From contig JAEERP010000004.1 in the NCBI GenBank assembly GCA_016285885.1, positions 248,001-312,000 on the forward strand: a stretch of DNA of 64,000 nucleotides, read 5' to 3'. The DNA is from Paludibacteraceae bacterium (lineage in GTDB: Bacteria > Bacteroidota > Bacteroidia > Bacteroidales > Paludibacteraceae). The notes beneath the pieces are model-generated. The model saw only the letters and a list, made by a program, of their open reading frames with translations. It did no database searches and had not been told where the DNA came from. Each line of letters starts with the position of its first letter. The first letter of the stretch is position 1. The position numbers and the translations under genes are program-made. This document shows positions 37,776 through 46,973 of the stretch, in pieces.

Positions 37776-38846
37776 ATGAAGAGAAGTGCTGTTTTATTGT
37801 TTTTGTTGATGCTCTCCTGCTTTGCGATGGGTGCGGAGGAGGTGAGTGAGCCTGTCAATGTCCCTAAAGAGCATGCGAAGGATGTGGATGCACTGGCGGC
37901 GTATATCAAGGAGAACTGCCGTGACACGCGCCAGATGCTTTGGACGCTGCAGAACTGGTTGTCGGAGAACGTCATGTATGATCTCTCCGTGACGGATGTC
38001 CAGACTAAGTACAATACTGAGGACCTGGCCAACTGGACTTTGCGCAACAGGAAGGGTGTGTGCGCCAACTACTCGAGCCTCTTTTCCGAGGTCTCCAACA
38101 GGATGGGCATCCCCATGTTCATCATTGAGGGCTATACGCCGAAAGACAATATCGTGGGGGAGGGTGGTCATGCGTGGTGCGCCTGCATCATCGACAGCGT
38201 CCCTTATATGTTCGACCCGACCTGGTGCAGCGGATATTTCGAGCCGGGTAATCCCCGCGCCTACCACCAGCGCCTGGAAAATAAATTCTTCATGGTCTCT
38301 CCGGATAGCCTGAAGGAGAGCCATATCCCTTACGACCCGCTGATGCGTCTGGGGGCGGGGGTGTCGCAGGACCTGACCTCGGGGGATACGATGAACCCGC
38401 CTGCCGTGGATGGTACGGGCTGGTTGGACTCGCTGACCGCTTATTTTCGGTTGGACTCCCTCGAACAGAAAAAGGCCCTCTACGAGAGGCTTGTCCGTAA
38501 CGGGGACGGCAATAAGCTGGCGGTCAAGTATAAGGAGAACGTGAAACACTACATCGACGCGTGCACGTTGGAGGAACAGCAACATAGGTGTGAACGGATC
38601 ATCTACCAAATCAGTGACCTGCACAACCGCATCGTGGACCTCAACTTCGTGAGCCCGGGCGCAGAACGCTCGATGCAGAATAAAATCGAGGAGATCAGGG
38701 CTGAGCTGAACGATGCCATGTCGCGGACGAAGAGCGTGACGACACCGGTGCTCGCCAAGCCTACAAAGGAGATCCGCGCCTACATCCAGGACTTCCTCAG
38801 GAAAGTGGATAAGTGCGAATCCATGCTGAAAAAGAAAAAGAAGTAA
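37776..38846 (+). CDS. secreted transglutaminase-like domain protein
   Basis: 356 residues from ATG 37776 (MKRSAVLLFLL, a clear signal peptide; a start 19 codons upstream would run through the promoter). The transglutaminase-like triad is visible: Cys96 in KGVCANYSSLF, His132 in GGHAWCACII and Asp147 in FDPTW. Bacterial members are often peptidases or act on peptidoglycan peptides. The C-terminal half (~200-356) is helical and charged, ending in a poly-Lys tail. A Cys in the signal region (LSC) could mark a lipoprotein, but the lipobox is poor. The substrate is unknown. Confidence 0.8.
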   Translation: MKRSAVLLFLLMLSCFAMGAEEVSEPVNVPKEHAKDVDALAAYIKENCRDTRQMLWTLQNWLSENVMYDLSVTDVQTKYNTEDLANWTLRNRKGVCANYSSLFSEVSNRMGIPMFIIEGYTPKDNIVGEGGHAWCACIIDSVPYMFDPTWCSGYFEPGNPRAYHQRLENKFFMVSPDSLKESHIPYDPLMRLGAGVSQDLTSGDTMNPPAVDGTGWLDSLTAYFRLDSLEQKKALYERLVRNGDGNKLAVKYKENVKHYIDACTLEEQQHRCERIIYQISDLHNRIVDLNFVSPGAERSMQNKIEEIRAELNDAMSRTKSVTTPVLAKPTKEIRAYIQDFLRKVDKCESMLKKKKK

Positions 38847-38906
38847 ATCGCGCGGAGACGTACGCTCCATCACTTCGGCGGGTATGCGTTTTGCCGCATG
38901 CGCCCG

Positions 38907-38936
38907 TTGCTTTTTCCCCGAATCTTTTTATCTTTG
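38907..38936 (+). promoter_or_regulatory. promoter of the DMT transporter gene
   Basis: TTG at 38907-38909, a 19-base spacer, TATCTTTG at 38929-38936, ten bases before the ATG at 38946, so the leader is very short (start at ATG 38952 also possible). Confidence 0.6.
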
Positions 38937-38945
38937 TGAAAACGG

Positions 38946-39863
38946 ATGATTATGTTGAAGTTGACCAAACGCCAATATGGTATCTTACTCGCTTTGCTGG
39001 GTGCGACGCTCTATGCGGTGAACGCTCCTTTCTCGAAGATCGTGCTTGATTACCTGCCGCCTATCCTGACGGCTGGATTCCTCTATTTGGGTTCGGGCTT
39101 AGGTATGCTGGCGATCGCCTCGTTCAGGAGCCGCCACGGCACGGATAATGTGGAGAAGAAACTGGACCGCAAGGAGTGGCCGTATGTCTTAGCGATGATC
39201 GCCTTGGATATCGTGGGACCGATCTGCCTCATGGTGGGCTTGCAGAAGACCACGGCGGCGAACGCTTCCCTGCTGAGCGATTTCGAGATCGTGGCGACCG
39301 CCCTTCTCGCATGGCTCTTCTTCCGTGAGCGGATCTCCAAGCGGCTATGGGTGGGCATCGCCTTCGTGACGCTCTCTTGCTGTGTGCTCTCCTGCGAGGA
39401 GATGGACAGCCTGCGCTTCTCTTCCGGCTCCTTGTACGTTATCTTGGCGGCTTTCTGCTGGGGCTTGGACAATAACTGCACCCGACGGATCGCCTCGAAG
39501 GACCCGATGCAGATCGTCCTCATGAAGGGTATCTTTTCGGGGGTCGGCATGCTCCTGATCGGTTTCCTCATCGGGGAGACCATCGAGGTCATCTGGCCCA
39601 TTTTCGCGGCGATGGCCATCGGACTGGTCTCGTACGGCTTGAGTGTCTTTGTGGACATCTATGCGCAACGGTCGTTGGGCGCCGCCCGTACGAGTGCCTA
39701 CTATGCGGTCGCGCCTTTCATCGGAACGGGCCTCTCGCTGCTGATCTTCCGGCAGACGCCGCCCCACACCTATTGGGTAGGCCTTGCCCTGATGGCGGTG
39801 GGCGCTTGGCTCTGCGCCAAGGACTCTTTCGACGATAAGATAAATATGTTAAATGATAATTGA
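38946..39863 (+). CDS. DMT-superfamily (EamA-type) transporter
   Basis: 305 residues with about ten membrane helices arranged as two five-helix EamA repeats (~10-145 and ~160-295). Typical motifs are GATLYAVNAPFSKIVLDYLPPI near the N-terminus, TTAANASLLSDFEIVATALLAWLFFRE at the end of repeat one, and RTSAYYAVAPFIGTGLSLLI in repeat two. Members export amino acids, sugars or metabolites; the substrate cannot be told. ATG 38946 or 38952. The PH-domain gene follows after six bases. Confidence 0.85.
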   Translation: MIMLKLTKRQYGILLALLGATLYAVNAPFSKIVLDYLPPILTAGFLYLGSGLGMLAIASFRSRHGTDNVEKKLDRKEWPYVLAMIALDIVGPICLMVGLQKTTAANASLLSDFEIVATALLAWLFFRERISKRLWVGIAFVTLSCCVLSCEEMDSLRFSSGSLYVILAAFCWGLDNNCTRRIASKDPMQIVLMKGIFSGVGMLLIGFLIGETIEVIWPIFAAMAIGLVSYGLSVFVDIYAQRSLGAARTSAYYAVAPFIGTGLSLLIFRQTPPHTYWVGLALMAVGAWLCAKDSFDDKINMLNDN

Positions 39864-39869
39864 TTGAAT

Positions 39870-40238
39870 ATGGGTTTGATAGATTCTATACTCGGTAAGG
39901 CGAGTGAGGTGGACGGAAAGAAGATCAGAAGTGACTTCGACCATGTCCTTTTGGAGGGTGAGACGGTGGAAACGGCTTTCGCGGTCTCCCGTCAATGTAT
40001 GTTGTTCACGGACAAGCGAATGATTTTCATGGATGTGCAGGGGCTCATCAAGTCGGAGAATGCCTTCACCTCTGTTCCGTACCGAAGCGTCGTCACCTTT
40101 TCCGCGAACTTTGCGAAGCCATGCACGCTGACGATCTATCTGGTGGGCAGGGAGAAGCCTTTCATGTTCGAGTTCGGCCGCGAGTCGGGGCTGGAGACGG
40201 CGCAGATGTTGTTGGCGGCACACGTGGGACAATTTTGA
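39870..40238 (+). CDS. bacterial PH-domain protein
   Basis: 122 residues from ATG 39870 (a TTG two codons upstream is less likely). Almost the whole protein matches the bPH_1 (DUF1696-like) fold: GLIDSILGKASEVD helix, ILLEGE-like VLLEGETVETAF, LFTDKRMIFMDVQGL, and SVPYRSVVTFS. No signal peptide, so cytoplasmic. The role is unknown; it may share transcription with the transporter upstream. Confidence 0.78.
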   Translation: MGLIDSILGKASEVDGKKIRSDFDHVLLEGETVETAFAVSRQCMLFTDKRMIFMDVQGLIKSENAFTSVPYRSVVTFSANFAKPCTLTIYLVGREKPFMFEFGRESGLETAQMLLAAHVGQF

Positions 40239-40560
40239 ATTAAGAATTTTGAATTTTGAATTAAGTGCATCGCTACACGATGTGCGCACCCCAGCCCTGA
40301 AAGGGCTCTACAAATATAGCCCAGGGCAGCGCCCTGGGGGCGGGGGCAATTATGAATTAAGAATTAGCCCTGAAAGGGCGTCATTCTCCAGGCAGGGGTG
40401 TAAACCCCTGTGTATGGAATGGCGGGTGCAACCGAGCCCTGAAAGGGCGACACATGGTAATTAAGAATTTTGAAACGTCAGTTCGACGTAGTCAATTTTG
40501 AATTAGGGCGGGATGCGTGTATCCTTGCACGATGTGCGCACCCAACCCCTGGGAAATTAT
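40239..40560 (+). repeat. composite palindromic repeat cluster, copy B
   Basis: AT-rich GAATTTTGAATTAAG units (40241-40265), then GCCCTGAAAGGGC three times (40294-40306, 40367-40379, 40436-40448), CCCAGGG/CCCTGGG (40320-40338) and CAGGGGT/ACCCCTG (40393-40410), with the same linkers (GGGCGACAC) as copy A. No open frame. The rest of the gene-free stretch to 40835 is A/T-rich, with one small perfect hairpin, GGCGGT/ACCGCC (40690-40705), and no clear promoter. Confidence 0.8.
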
Positions 40561-40835
40561 GATGTCTATTTCCCGTTGATATTTATTAAGAAATAACAAA
40601 TGGGTGAAATATATATTTAAATAATTCCCTGTATTTAAAGTATTTCTGCTAACTTTCTTATTCTTTTTGTAAAGTGTTCCCCCATGATTGGCGGTTGATA
40701 CCGCCGATGAGAGGAAATGTGTGTTTATTGAAGCTATAAAAATATGTGAATGGACGTGAATTGCTTTTCTATGGTATTGGATCATCGCCCCATCGCTATG
40801 GCTTGGCATTAGTGTAGAATAAAAAATTACAGCTT

Positions 40836-43800
40836 ATGAGAAAAATAATTACTGCTTTCATGATGTTGCTTTGCGCTGTCTGCATGGCGAGCGCGGCTAA
40901 TTACCTCACCTTCACGGCAGAGGAGGATAGTTCTACGTTTGGAATTATGAACGAAAAAAATAATCCTGACGTGCAGTATACATTAGATGGTGGAGAAACC
41001 TGGACCGCACTGGCTGCAGGCGATACCATCACGTTGGCCCATAAGGGTGACAAGGCTTTGTTAAGGGGTAATAATCCGGAAGGGTTCTCAAAGGGGTATT
41101 CTTATTCATCTTTCACGTTGACAGGGAAGGTGGCCGCCAGCGGTAGTGTGATGAGCCTTGTGGATGGGCTTGGTGTCACAACTGCTATCCCTAACGAGGG
41201 CTGTTTCTATTATCTCTTTTTTGATTGTTCGGCTCTGACACAAGCCCCCGAACTGCCTGCCACGACGTTGGCGGAAAGATGTTATGAAGGGATGTTCTCT
41301 GGATGCACCAGTCTGACGCAGGCTCCCGCATTGCCAGCGACGATATTGGCTGAAGTGTGTTATAGGGAAATGTTCAGAGGCTGCACCAGTCTGACGCAAG
41401 CTCCCGAACTGCCAGCTACGACGTTGGCTGAGGCTTGCTACATTGGCATGTTTTTGGGTTGCACCAGTCTATCGGAAATCAAAGTCTCCTTTGATGATTG
41501 GAATCGCGGTCATTACACTGGTGAATGGGTCATTGACGTAGCCCCTACCGGCACCTTCATCTGCCCGAAGGCGTTGGCTCTTGAGTATGGAGTGGACAGA
41601 ATACCAGAAGGGTGGACGGTGAAATATATTGATGATACGGTTGCGGTGGAGACCAACTACCTCACCTTCACGGCCGAGGAGGATGGCTCTTCGTTCGGAA
41701 TCGTGAACAACGGTAGCAACAATCCTGACGTGCAGTATTCATTAGATGGCGGGGCGACATGGATCGCCTTGGCGGAAGGCGACACGGTCATATTGGCCCA
41801 TAAGGGAGACAAGGCTTTGTTAAGGGGAAATAATCCCGAAGGGTTCTCAAAGAGTTGGGAGCAATATTCAACATTTAAGATGACCGGGAAAGTGGCCGCC
41901 AGCGGTAGCGTGATGAGCCTAATCGATGGAGTGGGTCTTTCTACGGAAATATCTAAGAGTTTCTGTTTCTATAGATTGTTCTCAGGTTGCACCAGTTTGA
42001 CGCAAGCGCCCGAACTGCCTGCCAAGACATTGGCTTATTATTGTTATAACAGTATGTTCGAAGGTTGCACCAGCCTGACGCAGGCCCCCGAACTTCCAGC
42101 CACGGAAATGACTTTTTATTGTTATAATCGTATGTTCTCAGGTTGCACCAGCCTGACGCAAGCACCTGAACTTCCTGCCACGACATTGTTTGATAATTGT
42201 TATTCTGGTATGTTCTCAGGTTGTACTAGTCTGACGCGGGCACCAGAATTGCCAGCAATAAAAATGTTTTCTTATTGTTATTCTGGAATGTTCTCAGGTT
42301 GCACCAGTCTGACACAAGCACCAGAATTGCCAGCAAAAGAATTTTTGGGAAAATATTCTTATTCTGGTATGTTCTCAGGTTGCACCAGCCTGTCCGAAAT
42401 AAATGTCTCATTTGATGATTGGGATAAATTTGATGCCACTTTTGAATGGGTCGCAGACGTCGCCCCTACCGGCACCTTCATCTGCCCGAAAGACCTGCCT
42501 CTTGAGTATGGGGTGAGCAGGATACCGGAGGGTTGGACGGTGCAATATGTCGATGATACAGTTGCGGTGGAGACCAACTACCTCACCTTCACGGCGGAGG
42601 AGGATGGCTCCACGTTCGGAATCATAAATGAGGGAGGAAATAATCCTGACGTGCAGTATTCATTGGATGGTGGAAAAACATGGACCGCACTGGCTGCAGG
42701 CGATACCATCACGTTGGCCCATAAGGGTGACAAGGCTTTGTTGAGAGGGGATAATCCGGAAGGATTCTCAAAGAGTAGGGAGCAATATTCAACTTTTAGG
42801 ATGACCGGGAAAGTGTCCGCCAGCGGTAGCGTGATGAGCCTGATTGACGGTATAGGCAAAACCCTTGTTGTCCCTGCTGGTGATTGTTTCCATAGTCTGT
42901 TCGAAGGTTGCACGAGTCTGACGCAAGCCCCTGAATTGCCAGCTACGACATTGGCTGAAGGTTGTTATCAATATATGTTCTTCGGTTGCACCAGTCTGAC
43001 AGAAGCCCCTGAGTTGCCTGCCACGACATTGGCTGAATATTGTTATTTAGGTATGTTCCGAGGTTGCACCAGTCTGACGCAAGCCCCTGAATTGCCTGCC
43101 ACGACAATGTATTTCGGTTGTTATAATTCCATGTTCCGAGGTTGCACAAGTCTAACTGAAGCTCCTGAATTGCCTGCTACGACATTGGCAAGTTGTTGTT
43201 ATTACTACATGTTCGAAGGATGCACCAGTCTGATTCGAGCACCACAAATTTCTGCTTTAACAATGGATTTCAGAGATTGTATTGCTGCTATGTTCTCAGG
43301 TTGCACAAACTTGTCTGAAATCAGCGTCGCCTTCGAAGAGTGGAGTAGCTACATTGCCTACACTCGAGAATGGGTCGCAAACGTCGCCCCTACCGGCATC
43401 TTCATCTGTCCGAAAGCTCTGCCGCTTGAGTATGGAGTGGACAGAATACCAGAAGGGTGGACGGTGAAATATATTGATGATACGGTTGCGGTGGAGACCA
43501 ACTACCTCACCTTCACGGCCGAGGAGGATGGCTCTACGTTCGGAATTGTGAACAACGGTGGCAACAACCCAGACGTGCAGTATTCGTTGGACGGAGGAGA
43601 GACATGGAATATATTGGCGGAAGGTGACTCGGTCATATTGGTCCATAAGGGAGAGAAGGCTTTGTTGAGGGGTAATAATCCCGAAGGTTTCTCAAAGTAT
43701 TTGGATCAATATTCATGTTTTAGAATGACAGGGAAGTTGGCCGCCAGCGGTAGCATTATGAGTCTGATCGATGGAGTAGGTATTTCTACGGAAGTTCCTG

Positions 43801-46181
43801 GAAATTTCTGTTTCTATAAATTGTTCGAAGGTTGCACCAGTCTGACGCAAGCACCCGAATTGCCTGCGACGACATTGGCTTATAGTTGTTATCGAAATAT
43901 GTTCGAAGGTTGCACCAGTCTGACGCAAGCGCCCAAACTGCCAGCAACTACGTTGGCTGAAGCTTGTTATTTCGGGATGTTCGCTGGTTGTACCAGTCTG
44001 ACGCAAGCACCCGAATTGCCGGCCACAACATTGCCAACTACATCAAACGTAGAGAATGGTTGTTATAGTTATATGTTCGAATTTTGCATCAGTCTGACGC
44101 AAGCACCCGAGCTGCCAGCTACTACGTTGGCTGAGGGTTGTTATACTGGTATGTTCTACGCTTGCACCAGTCTGACACAAGCACCAAAACTGCCAGCGAC
44201 GACATTGGCCGATTTTTGTTACTTTGAAATGTTCTCAGGTTGCACCAGTCTGACGCAAGCCCCAGAATTGCCTGCCACGACATTGACTGATTTTTGTTAT
44301 GACAGTATGTTCAAAGGTTGCGCCAGTCTGACGCAAGCTCCTGAATTGCCAGCAAAAGAATTTTTGGGAAAATATTCTTATTCTAGGATGTTCTTTGGTT
44401 GTACCAGCCTGTCCAAAATAAATGTCTCATTTGCTACTTGGTCAGATTATTATAGCAACACCGATGGATGGGTTAAAGACGTAGCCCCTACCGGCACCTT
44501 CATCTGCCCGAAAACGTTGGCTCTCGAATATGGAATAAGCAGGATCCCTGAGGGTTGGACGGTGAAATATATAGAGGATATGGCCAACTACCTCACCTTC
44601 ACGGCGGAGGAGGATAGTTCTTCGTTCGGAATCGTGAACAACGGTAGCAACAATCCTGACGTGCAGTATTCGTTGGACGGAGGAGAGACATGGAATATAT
44701 TGGCGGAAGGTGACACGGTCATATTAGCCCATAAGGGAGACAAGGCCTTGTTGAGGGGTAATAATCCCGAAGGGTTCTCAAAGAGTTGGGAGCAATATTC
44801 AACATTTAAGATGACCGGGAAAGTGGCTGCCAGCGGTAGTGTGATGAGTCTGATCGATGGAGTGGGTATTTCTACGGAAGTTCCTGGGGATTACCGTTTC
44901 TATAAATTGTTCCAAGGTTGCACCAGTCTGACGCAAGCCCCAGAATTGCCAGCTACAACGTTGGCTGTGGGTTGTTATTACGAGATGTTCTCAGGTTGCA
45001 CCAGTCTGACGCAAGCGCCCAAACTGCCGGCTACGACATTGGCAAGCGGTTGTTATTACAAGATGTTCTCAGGTTGCACCAGCCTGACGCAGGCTCCCGC
45101 ATTGCCGGCCACTACGTTGGCAAAATATTGTTATAATGAAATGTTCAGAGGCTGCACCAGTCTGACGCAGGCTCCCGCATTGCCGGCGACGACATTGGCT
45201 GAAGATTGTTATGGCTCTATGTTCTCCGAATGCACAGGTTTGACGCAAGCCCCTGAATTGCCTGCCACAACGTTGGCGGATGATTGTTATATGGGCATGT
45301 TCGCTAGTTGCACCAGCCTAACCCAAGCCCCTGAATTGCCTGTGACAGAGTTGGCTGAAAGGTGTTATGATAAAATGTTCTGGGGTTGCACAGGTCTTAC
45401 AGAAGCCCCTGAATTGCCCGCTACAACGTTGAGGTATTACTGTTATCACGGAATGTTCATAGGTTGCACCGGCCTCACGCGAGCGCCTGAATTACCTGCG
45501 ACGACGATGGCAGAATATTGCTACGGATCCATGTTCTATCGTTGCTCAGGCCTGAAACAGGCTCCTGAATTGCCTGCCACGACGTTGGCCACTTCTTGTT
45601 ACAATTCCATGTTCGATAGTTGTATAAGCTTGACGCAAGCCCCTGAATTGCCTGCCACGACGTTGGCGGATGATTGTTATGATAAAATGTTCAAGGGTTG
45701 CACCGGTCTGACGCATGCCCCTGAATTGCCTGCTGCAAAGTTGACCAGTGATTGTTACTCTTCCATGTTCTCAGGTTGCACAAACTTGTCTGAAATCAGT
45801 GCCGCCTTCCTTTGGTGGAGGAATACTTCTGATTGGGTCGCAGACGTCGCCCCGACCGGCACCTTCTACTGCTCGAAAGAGTTGCCGCTTGAATATGGAG
45901 TGAGCGCAATACCGGAGGGTTGGACGGTGAAGTATCCGGATGGTAGCACGGTGGAATATGTTGACGTAAGTACCACCTTGGCCGACAACATCTCCGTATG
46001 GAGCGATGATCTCACCGTCTACGTCTGTGGGGCGGAAGGGGAGGTTTCCCTTTATGATCTGTCGGGCAAGCGGGTTGCGGTATCCGTCTCCGCGGATGAG
46101 GAGCGTGCGTTGAGCGTGCCAGCCAAGGGTGTTTATGTGGTCCGGACGAATAATGGTACATCGGATGTGTTGGTGCGCTAA
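40836..46181 (+). CDS. giant BspA-like leucine-rich repeat surface protein
   Basis: 1781 residues. Signal peptide ~1-20 (MRKIITAFMML, cleavage near ASAA). Five modules start near residues 22, 274, 581, 889 and 1251. Each opens with a ~85-residue head (NYLTFTAEED, DVQYSLDGG, HKGDKALLRGNNPEGF, MTGKVAASGSVMSLIDG) and continues with 26-residue BspA-type repeats of the form 'MFxGCTSLTQAPELPATTLAxxCY', closed by an APTGTFICPK and RIPEGWTVKY cap. I count 3, 5, 5, 7 and 11 repeat units, 31 in all. The last ~65 residues (EGEVSLYDLSGKRV to the end) are a type IX secretion-like sorting domain. Probably surface-anchored and adhesive; the ligand is unknown. Confidence 0.85.
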   Translation: MRKIITAFMMLLCAVCMASAANYLTFTAEEDSSTFGIMNEKNNPDVQYTLDGGETWTALAAGDTITLAHKGDKALLRGNNPEGFSKGYSYSSFTLTGKVAASGSVMSLVDGLGVTTAIPNEGCFYYLFFDCSALTQAPELPATTLAERCYEGMFSGCTSLTQAPALPATILAEVCYREMFRGCTSLTQAPELPATTLAEACYIGMFLGCTSLSEIKVSFDDWNRGHYTGEWVIDVAPTGTFICPKALALEYGVDRIPEGWTVKYIDDTVAVETNYLTFTAEEDGSSFGIVNNGSNNPDVQYSLDGGATWIALAEGDTVILAHKGDKALLRGNNPEGFSKSWEQYSTFKMTGKVAASGSVMSLIDGVGLSTEISKSFCFYRLFSGCTSLTQAPELPAKTLAYYCYNSMFEGCTSLTQAPELPATEMTFYCYNRMFSGCTSLTQAPELPATTLFDNCYSGMFSGCTSLTRAPELPAIKMFSYCYSGMFSGCTSLTQAPELPAKEFLGKYSYSGMFSGCTSLSEINVSFDDWDKFDATFEWVADVAPTGTFICPKDLPLEYGVSRIPEGWTVQYVDDTVAVETNYLTFTAEEDGSTFGIINEGGNNPDVQYSLDGGKTWTALAAGDTITLAHKGDKALLRGDNPEGFSKSREQYSTFRMTGKVSASGSVMSLIDGIGKTLVVPAGDCFHSLFEGCTSLTQAPELPATTLAEGCYQYMFFGCTSLTEAPELPATTLAEYCYLGMFRGCTSLTQAPELPATTMYFGCYNSMFRGCTSLTEAPELPATTLASCCYYYMFEGCTSLIRAPQISALTMDFRDCIAAMFSGCTNLSEISVAFEEWSSYIAYTREWVANVAPTGIFICPKALPLEYGVDRIPEGWTVKYIDDTVAVETNYLTFTAEEDGSTFGIVNNGGNNPDVQYSLDGGETWNILAEGDSVILVHKGEKALLRGNNPEGFSKYLDQYSCFRMTGKLAASGSIMSLIDGVGISTEVPGNFCFYKLFEGCTSLTQAPELPATTLAYSCYRNMFEGCTSLTQAPKLPATTLAEACYFGMFAGCTSLTQAPELPATTLPTTSNVENGCYSYMFEFCISLTQAPELPATTLAEGCYTGMFYACTSLTQAPKLPATTLADFCYFEMFSGCTSLTQAPELPATTLTDFCYDSMFKGCASLTQAPELPAKEFLGKYSYSRMFFGCTSLSKINVSFATWSDYYSNTDGWVKDVAPTGTFICPKTLALEYGISRIPEGWTVKYIEDMANYLTFTAEEDSSSFGIVNNGSNNPDVQYSLDGGETWNILAEGDTVILAHKGDKALLRGNNPEGFSKSWEQYSTFKMTGKVAASGSVMSLIDGVGISTEVPGDYRFYKLFQGCTSLTQAPELPATTLAVGCYYEMFSGCTSLTQAPKLPATTLASGCYYKMFSGCTSLTQAPALPATTLAKYCYNEMFRGCTSLTQAPALPATTLAEDCYGSMFSECTGLTQAPELPATTLADDCYMGMFASCTSLTQAPELPVTELAERCYDKMFWGCTGLTEAPELPATTLRYYCYHGMFIGCTGLTRAPELPATTMAEYCYGSMFYRCSGLKQAPELPATTLATSCYNSMFDSCISLTQAPELPATTLADDCYDKMFKGCTGLTHAPELPAAKLTSDCYSSMFSGCTNLSEISAAFLWWRNTSDWVADVAPTGTFYCSKELPLEYGVSAIPEGWTVKYPDGSTVEYVDVSTTLADNISVWSDDLTVYVCGAEGEVSLYDLSGKRVAVSVSADEERALSVPAKGVYVVRTNNGTSDVLVR

Positions 46182-46212
46182 GGGGCACCAACACAATTTG
46201 TTTGTAAATTAT

Positions 46213-46320
46213 AGGGTGTCGCCCCGTTACGTCGTTCACAGGGGTTTGTACCCCTGCCTGTGTTGTCACCGCCCCGTTGGGGATTAGGATGTGCGTGTCG
46301 TGTGGGATGCGCATCTCCCT
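46213..46320 (-). repeat. composite palindromic repeat cluster, copy C (reverse orientation)
   Basis: Read on the minus strand, it has the CCCCAACGGGG element (46271-46282), then ACACAGGC, CAGGGGT/ACCCCTG (46239-46256), and a GGGCGACACC end: the same order as copy A. An AT-rich run of TTAACTCTTAA/TTCTTAA units follows at ~46396-46422, ending inside the lipoprotein stop region. The repeat sits directly after the giant repeat gene. Confidence 0.75.
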
Positions 46321-46408
46321 GTTTTAATTTATGATAAAAGAAAAGGGACGAATGTTATTCGCCCCTACCATATCGAACTAACGTTCCTAAATTTTTAACT
46401 CTTAACTC

Positions 46409-46933
46409 TTAATTCTTAATTGCGTTTCTGACCGCCTCCTCGGTCGTGGCGATCTCCTCCACGATCCTTTTGTCGTGGATAGGTGTCCTGACGCTGTCGG
46501 ACTCGGTTAGGAAAGCGTGGCTCCAGGTGCCGGTCATCATGAACGGACCCTTCTTAGGGGTGGTGTCCGGTTCGCCTGGGCTGAGGGTTCCCCGCAGTAG
46601 GCTGTCCATCGTGGCGACCACGCTATCGCCTATCAGTGTGTTGGGTAGCATGAAGGAGGTGTCCGCCGGGCGGAACTGAAGTTCCCTCATGCGGATGAGC
46701 GTGCTGTCTTTCCCGGGGATGATTTCGTAGCCGATATTGCCGCCGCCCTTCCGTTGGTAGTAGATGTTGGCATAGCGTAGCGTGTCAGGCTCCTCCTGTA
46801 AGGTGTCGGGAGGGGTGACGATGGTGGCCTGTATGTTGATGGGCTCACTCTTTTTGCTCTTCCCGCAACAACTGTAGATCGCGAGCGTGCCGATGGCGGT
46901 GAGCAGTAATATGGCATGTTTCTTTCTCATCAT
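46409..46933 (-). CDS. hypothetical lipoprotein
   Basis: 174 residues (or 173 from the second ATG). The N-terminus MMRKKHAILLLTAIGTLAIYSCC is a lipoprotein signal with the acylated Cys at about residue 22-23, so it is probably membrane-anchored. The rest is soluble, with Pro/Thr/Asp-rich stretches. No known domain is recognised. It follows the ATP-grasp gene by 40 bases in the same direction and may be the last gene of that operon. Confidence 0.65.
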   Translation of the reverse strand: MMRKKHAILLLTAIGTLAIYSCCGKSKKSEPINIQATIVTPPDTLQEEPDTLRYANIYYQRKGGGNIGYEIIPGKDSTLIRMRELQFRPADTSFMLPNTLIGDSVVATMDSLLRGTLSPGEPDTTPKKGPFMMTGTWSHAFLTESDSVRTPIHDKRIVEEIATTEEAVRNAIKN

Positions 46934-46973
46934 ATATTCGTTTGAGTACTTTCCCTTTGCTATGCGTCTGCAA

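Noticed and set aside
40836..46181. Regular repeats that could be taken for a CRISPR array or satellite
   Set aside because: The repeats are in phase with one long open frame and encode 26-residue leucine-rich-type units; there are no unique spacers of CRISPR size.
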